Source: Eubacteriales bacterium (GTDB lineage: Bacteria; Bacillota; Clostridia; Lachnospirales; Lachnospiraceae). Taken from it: a DNA stretch of 64,000 nucleotides. A program made the position numbers and the translations under genes. Shown here one piece after another: positions 35,209 through 43,395 of the stretch. Position 1 is the first letter of the stretch. Every line of letters starts with the position of its first letter. The notes under the pieces were generated by a model. That model did not search any database. It was given only the letters and a program-made list of their open reading frames with translations, and was not told where the DNA came from. Location of the stretch: positions 1 through 64,000 of the forward strand of contig JAUNOY010000004.1 of NCBI GenBank assembly GCA_030536995.1, written 5' to 3'.

Positions 35209-37290
35209 ATGGAATTTTTAATAGGTATGCTTGTATTTTTTCCCTTCCTAGGCGGTCTTGTCTGCAGTGTGACGGGGAAAAGAAACGAAAAAGTCAGGGA
35301 CTGTCTGGCTGCGGCCGTGACAGTTCTGGAACTTGCTCTGATTCTGGCGGCTTTTGTCTGCAACAGAGAGGCAATCTGGCAGCAAAGTGATATCTGGAAC
35401 AGTGCGGTGGCTTCGCTTTGTCTGAAAGATATCTGTGGCATGGGGCTGAATTTTCAGCTTGACGGCTTCCGCCTGATATACGGAATAGTAGCTGCTTTTA
35501 TGTGGACTATGGCATGTCTGATGGCAAAGGAATATCTGAAACATCACGAGAACAGAAACCGTTTTTATCTGTTTCTTTTACTGACTCTCGGGGCGACAAT
35601 GGGAGTTTTCCTGTCCGCAGATTTGTTTACAACATTTATTTTCTTTGAAATTATGTCCTTTACTTCTTATGTGTGGGTGGTACAGGAAGAAAATCAGCCG
35701 TCCATACGAGCTGCAGGAACATATCTTGCAGTGGCAGTGATTGGTGGCCTTGTAATGCTCATGGGTATTTTTATGCTGTACCATGAGCTTGGGACGGTGG
35801 TTATCGACCAACTCCATGAAGCTGTACAGCACTGTGAAAATAAAGCTGTGATTTATGCATCCGGTGCCTGTATGCTGGTGGGATTCGGTGCAAAAGCAGG
35901 TGCCTTTCCTCTTCATATCTGGCTTCCGAAGGCGCATCCTGTTGCGCCGGCTCCGGCGTCTGCTTTGCTGTCCGGTATCCTGACAAAGACAGGAATATAT
36001 GGAATGCTTCTTCTTTCGGCAAACCTCTTTTTCCACGATGTAGTATGGGGGGCGCTCATTTTAGCTCTTGGAGTGGCAACTATGCTGGGCGGCGCGCTGC
36101 TGGCAGTCTTTTCCATTGATTTAAAGAGAACGCTTGCCTGTTCCTCTATGTCCCAGATTGGATTTATTATGGTTGGTATCGGCATGCAGGGGCTTCTTGG
36201 AGAGGAGAATGCTCTGGCTGTTCACGGAACTTTGCTTCATATGATGAACCATTCTATGATTAAGCTTGTTTTATTCCTTGCGGCAGGCGTGGTGTTCATG
36301 AATACCCATGCCCTTGATTTGAATGAAATCCGTGGATTTGGAAGAAAGAAACCATTTTTGAAAGGGGTTTTTCTTATTGGTGCGCTGGCAATCGGCGGAA
36401 TTCCTTTCTTCGGAGGTTATGTGAGTAAAACCTTGCTTCACGAGAGCATTGTGGAGTTTGGCGGAGGATGGATCATGAAGGCAGTGGAATACAGTTTTCT
36501 GTTTTCCGGAGGTTTGACCGTCGCATACATGACGAAGCTTTTTATTGCTGTATTTATAGAATCCAATACATCTGCAAAAGTGCAGAAAAAATATGACAGT
36601 CAGAAAAAATACATCAATTCTCAGTCTGCCTTTGTTCTTGCGGTCAGTGCAGGAGTGCTCCTTATCTGGGGACTTTTCCCGGAAAATCTGATGGATAAGG
36701 CTGCGCAATTTGGCCAGGGAATTATGCGTCTTGGACACTTTGGGGAAAGAGTAGCGTATTTTGAACTTAAGAATCTTTCCGGAGCCGCAATTTCTATAGG
36801 AATCGGAGCGGTTGTTTATCTGTTCTTTATCAGGAAAGTTCTTATGGAAAAAACTGCCGGAGGAGACAGATATGTGAATCGCTGGTTCTCATGGTTGGAT
36901 GTGGAAAATCTTATCTACAGACCGTTGTTATTGAAACTTCTTCCTCTTTTGGGCGGTCTGGTATGCAGAGTGCTCGACAGCTTTCTGGACGGGGTCATTG
37001 TATTCCTCAGGAAGAGTATTTACCGTGACAGCCCTCTTCCCCATGAGCTTACAGAGGGGACTTTATTTACACTGAGTGTTGGCGTTGTTCTTAATCGTTT
37101 CCGGGATGTAGCAAACAGTACCTGGAGACGCAAAAGACCGATTGAGAGAGATTACGTTCATTATCTTGCTGTCCGTCATGCGGAGAGCAGGCAGAACAGT
37201 GTGGTTATTCGAAGGAGTATGTCTTTTGCGTTGCTTCTTACCTGCATCGGACTGATGCTGACGCTGTTCTATCTGATTATATTGTGGTAA
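35209..37290 (+). CDS. ND subunit 4, NuoL/MrpA-like, long
   Basis: A 693-residue subunit, the longest in the operon. The core (1-490) has the Glu (FTTFIFFEIMSFTSYVWVVQ), Lys (GFGAKAGAFPLHIWLPKAHP), TM8 Lys (GILTKTGIYGM), HMMNHSMIKLVLFLAAG and TM12 Lys (FFGGYVSKTLLHES). After that it adds about 200 residues: two further helices, a soluble stretch, and a last helix. This is shorter than MrpA (about 800) because the MbhD/E parts are separate genes. NuoL-like subunits use an amphipathic arm; a similar element may be in the extension. It is the last gene of the operon. Confidence 0.9.
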   Translation: MEFLIGMLVFFPFLGGLVCSVTGKRNEKVRDCLAAAVTVLELALILAAFVCNREAIWQQSDIWNSAVASLCLKDICGMGLNFQLDGFRLIYGIVAAFMWTMACLMAKEYLKHHENRNRFYLFLLLTLGATMGVFLSADLFTTFIFFEIMSFTSYVWVVQEENQPSIRAAGTYLAVAVIGGLVMLMGIFMLYHELGTVVIDQLHEAVQHCENKAVIYASGACMLVGFGAKAGAFPLHIWLPKAHPVAPAPASALLSGILTKTGIYGMLLLSANLFFHDVVWGALILALGVATMLGGALLAVFSIDLKRTLACSSMSQIGFIMVGIGMQGLLGEENALAVHGTLLHMMNHSMIKLVLFLAAGVVFMNTHALDLNEIRGFGRKKPFLKGVFLIGALAIGGIPFFGGYVSKTLLHESIVEFGGGWIMKAVEYSFLFSGGLTVAYMTKLFIAVFIESNTSAKVQKKYDSQKKYINSQSAFVLAVSAGVLLIWGLFPENLMDKAAQFGQGIMRLGHFGERVAYFELKNLSGAAISIGIGAVVYLFFIRKVLMEKTAGGDRYVNRWFSWLDVENLIYRPLLLKLLPLLGGLVCRVLDSFLDGVIVFLRKSIYRDSPLPHELTEGTLFTLSVGVVLNRFRDVANSTWRRKRPIERDYVHYLAVRHAESRQNSVVIRRSMSFALLLTCIGLMLTLFYLIILW

Positions 37291-37329
37291 ATGTACATTG
37301 CCGTATCTTTTAATGGTACGGCAGTACAT
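37291..37329 (+). terminator. hairpin after the Mrp operon
   Basis: ATGTAC-AT-TGCCGTA (37291-37305) pairs with TACGGCA-GTACAT (37317-37329). The stem is strong but no T tract follows, so it may be a 3' end-protecting hairpin. Confidence 0.4.
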
Positions 37330-37363
37330 AAAAGCGTAACGCTTTAAATTACGAAAATAATGA

Positions 37364-37392
37364 TTGACAAGGGCAAGAAAAAGGGTTAATAT
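37364..37392 (+). promoter_or_regulatory. promoter of the aroF leader
   Basis: TTGACA (37364-37369), 17 bp, TAATAT (37387-37392). Confidence 0.75.
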
Positions 37393-37463
37393 GTAAAATG
37401 TATTAAGGTATATTTTACATATGCATGAAATACAAAAGACTGGTAAAGAAGGAGGATACAACC

Positions 37464-37571
37464 GTGGCAGGGAAAATGCAGAATTTTGATGCAGCAGAAT
37501 TTATGTATTTTGGTTACTTGGGCTATTATTTCGGCACAGGTTTTTTTTGCTGCGGAGAATATCACGAATAG
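37464..37571 (+). CDS. Phe/Tyr-rich leader peptide
   Basis: A 35-codon gene with a perfect AAGGAGG (37449-37455) eight bases before its GTG, ending at TAG 37569-37571. Eleven of 35 residues are aromatic: Phe at 8, 13, 16, 23, 27, 28 and Tyr at 15, 18, 21, 22, 33, concentrated in the second half (YFGYLGYYFGTGFFCCGEYH). A terminator follows 30 nt later and the DAHP synthase gene after that, so this is an attenuation leader sensing charged tRNA-Phe and tRNA-Tyr. AATATCA (37558-37564), inside the peptide's last codons, can pair exactly with TGATATT (37604-37610) of the terminator arm, giving the antiterminator. I recognise no published family name for it. Confidence 0.85.
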   Translation: MAGKMQNFDAAEFMYFGYLGYYFGTGFFCCGEYHE

Positions 37572-37600
37572 TATCTTTACAGGAAGAATGAGGTAAAGAC

Positions 37601-37638
37601 AGCTGATATTTGCATGCGGCAGATATCAGCTTTTTTTT
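37601..37638 (+). terminator. aroF attenuator terminator
   Basis: AGCTGATAT (37601-37609) / ATATCAGCT (37623-37631), followed by eight T to 37638. It lies between the leader peptide and aroF. Confidence 0.88.
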
Positions 37639-37682
37639 CGCTTTTGATGAGAGGATAGATTATAAACAGGAGGAATCAAATT

Positions 37683-38693
37683 ATGATTATCGTATTAAAA
37701 AAGAATGCAGACCCGAAAAAAGTGGAATTGTTGAAAGAATCTCTGACAGAGAAAGGTTTGAAGCTCCATCTGTCTGATGGTGTGGAGTCTTCTCTGATTG
37801 GTTTGATCGGTGATACAACTCATATTCACGAAGACCAGCTTCGTGCCCTTGAGGTTGTAGATGATGTAAAAAGAATCCGTGAGCCGTACAAAAAAGCAAA
37901 CCGCAGTATGCATCCTGAGGATACGGTAATCGATGTCTGCGGACAGAAGATTGGAGGAGGTCATTTTCAGGTGATTGCAGGTCCTTGTTCCATTGAAACA
38001 AAGGAACAGATTACGGAAGTTGCGTTTGATGTGAAAAAGTCCGGGGCAAATCTTTTAAGAGGCGGTGCGTTTAAACCAAGAACTTCACCTTACGCCTTCC
38101 AGGGGCTTGGCCGCGATGGTCTTGACCTTCTTCTGGAGGCGAAAAAAGCAACAGGTCTTCCCGTGGTTACAGAGATTATGAGCGCAAATCATCTTGAAAT
38201 GTTTGAGGATGTGGATGTAATCCAGGTGGGAACAAGAAATATGCAGAACTTTGAGCTTTTGAAGGAACTGGGCAAGCTTGACAAGCCCATTCTTCTGAAA
38301 AGAGGAATGGCAAATACTCTTGACGAGCTTCTTATGAGTGCAGAGTACATTATGGCTGGAGGAAATGAAAGAGTGATTCTCTGTGAGAGGGGAATCCGTA
38401 CTTTTGAAACCTCTATGAGAAATACCCTTGATATATCTGCAATTCCCATGCTGAAAAAGAAAAGTCATCTTCCGGTCATTATTGATCCAAGCCATGCCTC
38501 CGGTCACCGTTTTATGGTGGAGCCGCTTACTATGGCAGCGATTGCAGCAGGCGCAGACGGTGTGATGATCGAGGTGCACAATGATCCGGAACATGCATTA
38601 TGTGACGGTATGCAGTCGTTGACTCCTCAGATGTTTGATGATGTTATGGGAAAGGTTCGTACGATAATGCAAGTTTTTGGAAAAACATTTTAA
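37683..38693 (+). CDS. aroF: 3-deoxy-7-phosphoheptulonate synthase
   Basis: A 336-residue type I-beta DAHP synthase, the first enzyme of the shikimate route (phosphoenolpyruvate + erythrose 4-phosphate). Residues 1-65 are the ferredoxin-like regulatory domain found in Thermotoga-type enzymes (MIIVLKKNADPKKVELLKES), and the TIM barrel follows: AGPCSIE, LRGGAFKPRTSPYAFQGLG, KRGM and the metal-binding IDPSHASGHR. Such enzymes are feedback-inhibited by Phe or Tyr through the regulatory domain. Here transcription is also controlled by the Phe/Tyr leader upstream, so both levels respond to the same amino acids. AGGAGG precedes the ATG. Confidence 0.95.
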   Translation: MIIVLKKNADPKKVELLKESLTEKGLKLHLSDGVESSLIGLIGDTTHIHEDQLRALEVVDDVKRIREPYKKANRSMHPEDTVIDVCGQKIGGGHFQVIAGPCSIETKEQITEVAFDVKKSGANLLRGGAFKPRTSPYAFQGLGRDGLDLLLEAKKATGLPVVTEIMSANHLEMFEDVDVIQVGTRNMQNFELLKELGKLDKPILLKRGMANTLDELLMSAEYIMAGGNERVILCERGIRTFETSMRNTLDISAIPMLKKKSHLPVIIDPSHASGHRFMVEPLTMAAIAAGADGVMIEVHNDPEHALCDGMQSLTPQMFDDVMGKVRTIMQVFGKTF

Positions 38694-38700
38694 TGAATAC

Positions 38701-38734
38701 AAAAACCTCAGGCATAAAAATGTCTGAGGTTTTT
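38701..38734 (+). terminator. bidirectional terminator
   Basis: AAAAACCTCAG (38701-38711) / CTGAGGTTTTT (38724-38734), with T runs on both sides. It separates aroF from the convergent symporter. Confidence 0.88.
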
Positions 38735-38738
38735 ATTT

Positions 38739-40154
38739 TCAGGAAAACAGAGAACCAATCCATGACAGAACGCCTGCGGACTGCAGGAAAAGAATTGTCA
38801 TCATAACAGGTACCACATAACGAATCATAAAAATATAAAGTTTCTTTCTGCTGAATTTGTCGCCGCTTGCCTCCATTTCTTCGCAAATCCATTTCGGTTT
38901 TATGATCCAGCCTACAAAGATGCAGGTCAGAAGAGAAATGAACGGCATTAAAAAGCTGTTGCTGATGTAATCCATCAGATCAAGAAGCTGGGCTGTGGTT
39001 CCGTTAGGAAGGTGCAGTTCAAAGTAAAAAATATTATAACCCATACAGATGACTGCAGAGGCTGCTGCAAAGACAATGCCTACAACGAGACTTGTCTTTT
39101 TTCTGGTGCTGTGGAATATATCCATAAAATTTGCAACCAGGGTTTCCATAATGGAAACGGATGAAGTAAAGGCTGCAAACAGCACCATAAGAAAGAAAAC
39201 GCAGCCAATGATATTTCCGGCAGGTCCCATTGCTTCAAAGACTTTAGGAAGGGAAATAAACATCAGACTCGGACCGGATGCCATGCCCTCTGTTCCAAAG
39301 AATACATAAACGGCTGGAATGATCATCAAACCTGCAAGAAATGCTACAAAAGTGTCAAAAAATTCAATTTGTGTAAGAGATTTGCTTAAATTGACATCTT
39401 TTTTAACATAAGAGCCATAGGTAATCATAATTCCCATAGAGACGCTTAAGGAGAAGAAGAGCTGGCTCATGGCATCTAAAAGAATTTCCAGAAAGCGTTT
39501 CACAGTAATTCCCTCGAAGTTGGGAAGGAGGTAGACGGATAAGCCCTGAAGCCCTGTTCGGATAGTACCGTTCCCGTCTTTATGGTGCAGAGTGAGGGAG
39601 AAAAATGCAATACCTACAATCATCAGGAGAAGTCCGGGCATTACAAAGCGGGCAAATCGTTCGATTCCTTTTTCTACGCCGCTGTATACGATAAAAGCAG
39701 TGATGGAAAGGAATAACAGCATAAATACAACAGGGGATATTTTTGAAGTAATGAAATCTGTGAAATATCCGTCCTGTGCTGCCTGTTTTCCTGCTCCTGT
39801 GAAAAAGGTTACCATATATTTGGTGATCCATCCTCCGATGACAGAATAGTAAGTCATAATCAGTACAGGAACAAGAAAGGTGAGATAACCCAGGAATTTC
39901 CATTTAGGGTTCATTTTTCCGAAGGCTTTCAGTGCGTGGGTCTTGGTCCTTCTGCCAATGGCAACGTCTGTGACCAGAAGAGTGAAGCCGAAGGTCAGTA
40001 CCAGTATCAGGTAAATAATAAGAAATAATCCGCCTCCGTCTTTTGCCGCCAGATAAGGGAATCTCCAGATGTTTCCTACGCCTACGGCGCTTCCGGCGGC
40101 AGCCAGAACAAATCCGAGAGAGCCGGTAAAACCGCTTTTTCTTTTTGCTTCCAT
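38739..40154 (-). CDS. sodium-dependent transporter, NSS family
   Basis: A 471-residue neurotransmitter:sodium symporter (LeuT/SNF family), eleven or twelve helices. The first helix is GFVLAAAGSAVGVGNIWRFP, the substrate and Na+ site, fully conserved. TM6-like LFFSLSVSMGIMITYGSY and a later NFMDIFHS are other family blocks. Typical substrates are amino acids coupled to Na+; which one cannot be told here, but tryptophan/tyrosine-type relatives exist (TnaT, Tyt1) and the gene neighbours aroF. ATG at 40154 is preferred because GAGGA precedes it; an ATG at 40175 is less well placed. The XRE regulator is divergent. Confidence 0.9.
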   Translation of the reverse strand: MEAKRKSGFTGSLGFVLAAAGSAVGVGNIWRFPYLAAKDGGGLFLIIYLILVLTFGFTLLVTDVAIGRRTKTHALKAFGKMNPKWKFLGYLTFLVPVLIMTYYSVIGGWITKYMVTFFTGAGKQAAQDGYFTDFITSKISPVVFMLLFLSITAFIVYSGVEKGIERFARFVMPGLLLMIVGIAFFSLTLHHKDGNGTIRTGLQGLSVYLLPNFEGITVKRFLEILLDAMSQLFFSLSVSMGIMITYGSYVKKDVNLSKSLTQIEFFDTFVAFLAGLMIIPAVYVFFGTEGMASGPSLMFISLPKVFEAMGPAGNIIGCVFFLMVLFAAFTSSVSIMETLVANFMDIFHSTRKKTSLVVGIVFAAASAVICMGYNIFYFELHLPNGTTAQLLDLMDYISNSFLMPFISLLTCIFVGWIIKPKWICEEMEASGDKFSRKKLYIFMIRYVVPVMMTILFLQSAGVLSWIGSLFS

Positions 40155-40191
40155 TAATATACATCCTCGTTTCATGTCATTTTTATTCCGT

Positions 40192-40219
40192 ATTATACAG
40201 AAAACAAAAGAAAAATCAA
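40192..40219 (-). promoter_or_regulatory. promoter of the NSS gene
   Basis: On the minus strand TTGATT (40214-40219 on plus), 16 bp, TATAAT (40192-40197). Confidence 0.5.
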
Positions 40220-40230
40220 ATTTATAAAAG

Positions 40231-40245
40231 TTTCATTATATGAAA
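40231..40245. promoter_or_regulatory. palindrome TTTCAT-TAT-ATGAAA, possible operator
   Basis: A perfect six-base inverted repeat with a three-base centre, immediately upstream of the NSS -35 box and within the divergent XRE intergenic region. A related GTTTC...GAAA copy lies at about 40260-40280. Candidate binding site of the adjacent regulator. Confidence 0.4.
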
Positions 40246-40408
40246 TTTTTTGAATAAAAAGTTTCTTAATAATAGAAAAATGAAAGAAGATATGATATAA
40301 TCTCGCGATGGAACAGGATTTTTTCGCCAAAAGTGTATTTATATGAAACTTGATCTGGGAAAACGTGTTCTGTAATCTCTGAATGAAAAAGGAAAAAGGA
40401 AGAGTTTT

Positions 40409-41134
40409 ATGATAAAAGATATGAACCATCATGTAGGAAGCAGAATCAGAATGTATCGGAAATCAAGGGGAATGACGTTGCAGCAGCTTGCGGACAAAAT
40501 CCATAAAAGCCGTTCCAGCACCAGTAAGTATGAAAATGGGGAAATATCCCTGGATATTGAGACACTGGCAGAAATTGCAGAGGTGCTGGAGGTAGGAATC
40601 AACCAGCTTACAGATTTTTATACAGAGGAAAAAGAACCGGAGGAGAATCCGGCTGTTTACAGTGGAATGAGTCCGTTTTTTCGAGCAAAAAGGCTGTATT
40701 TCTATTTTTATGACGGGAGATACCAGAGGCTGAAAGACGGAATTATAGATATTCGCAAATCAAAGACAAAAGAAGGTACATATGAAGCGGCTCTTTCTAT
40801 TCGTTCTGCTACGGCTAACGGGAGAAGCAGTGAGATTTACTATACAGGAAAAGTAATATACAGTGATATGCTGATACGGTTTTCTTTTGTAAATCAGTGT
40901 AATGCCCTGGAAGAAGACCTTCTTTATATTTTTAATCCGCTTGATATCCGTGATTCAACAGACGGACTTTTATGTGGAATCTCCAGTGCAGATCTTATGC
41001 CCTGTGCATTTAAGTGTCTTGTGACACTTCATCCGAGAGAACATACGGAAGAATTAAAAAAACATCTTCTTTTCAGCAAAAAAGAAATGCAGAGGTGGCA
41101 GAAACTGAATATGCTGATCGTGGATAATCATTAG
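40409..41134 (+). CDS. XRE-family transcriptional regulator
   Basis: A 241-residue regulator with an N-terminal XRE helix-turn-helix (about 10-65; RMYRKSRGMTLQQLADKIHK with SRSSTSKYENGEISLDIETL). The C-terminal half is not a cupin and has no domain I know; it contains many aromatic residues (RLYFYFYDGRYQ) and could be a small-molecule sensor. It is divergent from the NSS transporter, which is a common regulator-transporter arrangement. ATG at 40409 follows GGAAGAG; an internal ATG at 40421 is possible. Confidence 0.85.
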   Translation: MIKDMNHHVGSRIRMYRKSRGMTLQQLADKIHKSRSSTSKYENGEISLDIETLAEIAEVLEVGINQLTDFYTEEKEPEENPAVYSGMSPFFRAKRLYFYFYDGRYQRLKDGIIDIRKSKTKEGTYEAALSIRSATANGRSSEIYYTGKVIYSDMLIRFSFVNQCNALEEDLLYIFNPLDIRDSTDGLLCGISSADLMPCAFKCLVTLHPREHTEELKKHLLFSKKEMQRWQKLNMLIVDNH

Positions 41135-41190
41135 AAAAAATAAAATGTTGATTTAAAAAGTACAAAATAGCAATTACCAGTTTTTTTACC

Positions 41191-41219
41191 TTGAAAAATT
41201 TAAGGGGCTGTGTTATTCT
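41191..41219 (+). promoter_or_regulatory. promoter of the Rnf-like operon
   Basis: TTGAAA (41191-41196), 17 bp, TATTCT (41214-41219). Confidence 0.6.
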
Positions 41220-41227
41220 GTTTCGGT

Positions 41228-41245
41228 GCGTTAAAAGATTAACGA
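41228..41245 (+). promoter_or_regulatory. Rex-like operator
   Basis: GTTAA-AAGA-TTAAC (41230-41243) is a perfect inverted repeat matching the core of the clostridial Rex site TTGTTAA-N4-TTAACAA. It covers roughly +1 to +20 of the Rnf-like transcript, a position where Rex would block initiation when NADH is low. Confidence 0.5.
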
Positions 41246-41272
41246 CTAATGATAAAATAAAGGAGAACGGAC

Positions 41273-42436
41273 ATGCGATTAAAAAAGAAGAATGTCTTCC
41301 CTGGAGGAGTCCATCCCACTGACGGGCAGGATAAGGCTCTGACCATGAACAAGCCCGTTCGTGTCTATTTGCCGGATCAGGGAAAGATTTCCGATGAGCC
41401 GGCGTTTGGAAGCGCTGTTTATGAAAAGCAACTGGTGTCTGTGGATGAATTTTCCAGAGAAGACATCATCCGCGGAATGGAAGAAGGCGGTCTTGTGGGA
41501 ATGGGCGGAGCAGGATTCCCCACTCACATTAAATACAAGACAGATTTGCCTATCGAAGCAGTCCTGGTCAACGGCGCAGAATGTGAACCTTTCCTGACCT
41601 GTGACTACAGGTTAATGCTGGAGTGTCCGGCAGGAATCCTCAATGGCGTACGTTTGATGAAAAAAGCGGCAAGGGCAGAGAAAGCCTATATTTGCATTGA
41701 GGATAACAAGCCGGAAGCAGTGAAATCTTTAAATGCAGTTTTGGAAAGCTGCAGGGAAGAGGGAATTGAAGTAAAAGTTCTTCCCACAAAATACCCACAG
41801 GGCGGTGAGCGCCAGCTTATCCAGGCAGTACTTGGAAGAGAAGTTCCGGCAGGAAGTTTTCCTGCTGCAGTAGGAGCAATGGTTTCCAATATAGGAACTG
41901 CTAAAGCAACTGCAGATATGGTTCTGGGCAAAAAGCCTCTTAACAGTCGTGTAGTAACGGTAACCGGCTGTGTAAAGGAACCGGGAAATTTCCTGGTACC
42001 TGTGGGAACTACTGCAAAAGAGCTTATTGAACTCTGTGGGGGAGTTACAGAGAAACATCACAGAATTATCGGCGGCGGTCCTATGACCGGTCCGTGTATT
42101 ACTTACGACTGGGATGGTCGGGAAGAGCTGTTTTGTATTGGAAAGAATACCTCAGGAATCCTTGTGCTTCCTGATTATCAGACAGAAGAAAGCCCATGTA
42201 TGCGATGCGGCGGCTGTGAGCAGGTATGTCCTGCAGGACTGATTCCTTACCAGATTGATTTCGCATATCAGGAAGAGGATTTTGATTTATGTGAGAGCCT
42301 GCATGCAAGCGAATGTATTGCCTGCGGCTGCTGTTCTTATACCTGCCCTGCAAAGAGGGAGCTGAGTCTCCGTACCAGACTGGCGCGTGACACAGTAAAG
42401 CAGAGAATGAGAGAAAGGGCGGAAAAGAAAGCATGA
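41273..42436 (+). CDS. rnfC: RnfC-like Fe-S/FMN subunit
   Basis: A 387-residue RnfC/NqrF-type subunit. N-terminal GGVHPTDGQDKALT, the nucleotide/FMN region GGLVGMGGAGFPTHIKY and VNGAECEPFLTCDYRLMLE, and two [4Fe-4S] clusters: CMRCGGCEQVCP and CIACGCCSYTCP (about residues 305 and 345). RnfC is the NAD(H)-contacting peripheral arm of Rnf complexes. It is somewhat shorter than the usual 440 residues because the C-terminal extension is missing. Good AAAGGAG. It overlaps rnfD by four bases (ATGA). Confidence 0.9.
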   Translation: MRLKKKNVFPGGVHPTDGQDKALTMNKPVRVYLPDQGKISDEPAFGSAVYEKQLVSVDEFSREDIIRGMEEGGLVGMGGAGFPTHIKYKTDLPIEAVLVNGAECEPFLTCDYRLMLECPAGILNGVRLMKKAARAEKAYICIEDNKPEAVKSLNAVLESCREEGIEVKVLPTKYPQGGERQLIQAVLGREVPAGSFPAAVGAMVSNIGTAKATADMVLGKKPLNSRVVTVTGCVKEPGNFLVPVGTTAKELIELCGGVTEKHHRIIGGGPMTGPCITYDWDGREELFCIGKNTSGILVLPDYQTEESPCMRCGGCEQVCPAGLIPYQIDFAYQEEDFDLCESLHASECIACGCCSYTCPAKRELSLRTRLARDTVKQRMRERAEKKA

Positions 42437-43377
42437 GTGAGAGAAGAATTATAAACGGACCTCATCTTCGGACAGAGAGAACTACCAGATGGGTGATGCT
42501 GCAGGTGACGATTTCCCTGATTCCTGCACTTCTGGGTGCGATTTATTTTTTTGGAATCCGTGCGTTTTACGTGACAGGGTTTTCTGTGGCAGTCTGTGTA
42601 CTTACAGAATATCTCTGGCAGAAGCTCACAAAAAAACAGGTTACAGCAGGAGATTTCAGTGCAGTGGTAACAGGAATCCTTCTGGCATTTAATATGCCTG
42701 TGACAGCTCCTCTGTGGGTTGTATCGGCAGCAGGAGTATTCAGTATTCTTTTTGTGAAGCAGATGTTTGGCGGAATAGGAAGTAATTTTGTCAATCCCGC
42801 GCTGATGGGAAGACTTCTGGTGATGGTTGCATGGCCGGGAGCCGTGATGCAGTATGTAGCTCCGAGAACGTTGGCAGCAGATGCTGTCTCATCAGCAACA
42901 GTACTTGGAACAGTGAAAAACGGAGGAGAAGCAGCCTACGATTATCTGCAGATGTTTATCGGTGAAATGCCGGGAGCTCTGGGAGAGACAAGTACTCTTC
43001 TTCTCTTAGTCGGATTTGCCTATATGTGTTATATGGGAGTTGTCAACTGGGAAGCATCTGTTACCTATATTGTGACAGTTCTTGCCCTTACCTTTGTATT
43101 TGGACCGGAAGGCCTTTTTACGGGAGATATTCTTGTGAATCTTTTTGGCGGCGGTCTTGTTCTGGGCGGATGCTATATGCTTACAGACTATGTGTTTGTT
43201 TCCCGAAAGGGTAAGCTTCTCTACGCAGTGACAGCCGGAATCATTACAGCGGCGATTCGTATTTACAGCAATTATCCGGAAGGAATCTGTTTCGGTATCC
43301 TGACGGCAAACTGCATGGCAGGATTAGTATCCATGCTTTATAAAAAACATGTATATGGAATGAAAAAACAGGCATAA
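42433..43377 (+). CDS. rnfD: RnfD-like membrane flavoprotein
   Basis: A 314-residue RnfD/NqrB-like subunit with about ten helices. The N-terminal HLRTERTTRWVMLQV and FGGIGSNFVNPALMGR are family blocks, and the FMN attachment site lies at residues 153-156, SSAT (T156), in the D-x-x-SSAT context of RnfD (usually SGAT). The enzyme moves electrons through its covalent FMN across the membrane, coupled to Na+ or H+. The SSAT variant is a modest deviation. Following gene rnfG begins 18 bp later. Confidence 0.9.
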   Translation: MSERRIINGPHLRTERTTRWVMLQVTISLIPALLGAIYFFGIRAFYVTGFSVAVCVLTEYLWQKLTKKQVTAGDFSAVVTGILLAFNMPVTAPLWVVSAAGVFSILFVKQMFGGIGSNFVNPALMGRLLVMVAWPGAVMQYVAPRTLAADAVSSATVLGTVKNGGEAAYDYLQMFIGEMPGALGETSTLLLLVGFAYMCYMGVVNWEASVTYIVTVLALTFVFGPEGLFTGDILVNLFGGGLVLGGCYMLTDYVFVSRKGKLLYAVTAGIITAAIRIYSNYPEGICFGILTANCMAGLVSMLYKKHVYGMKKQA

Positions 43378-43395
43378 ATTTGGAGGCATTTAACT

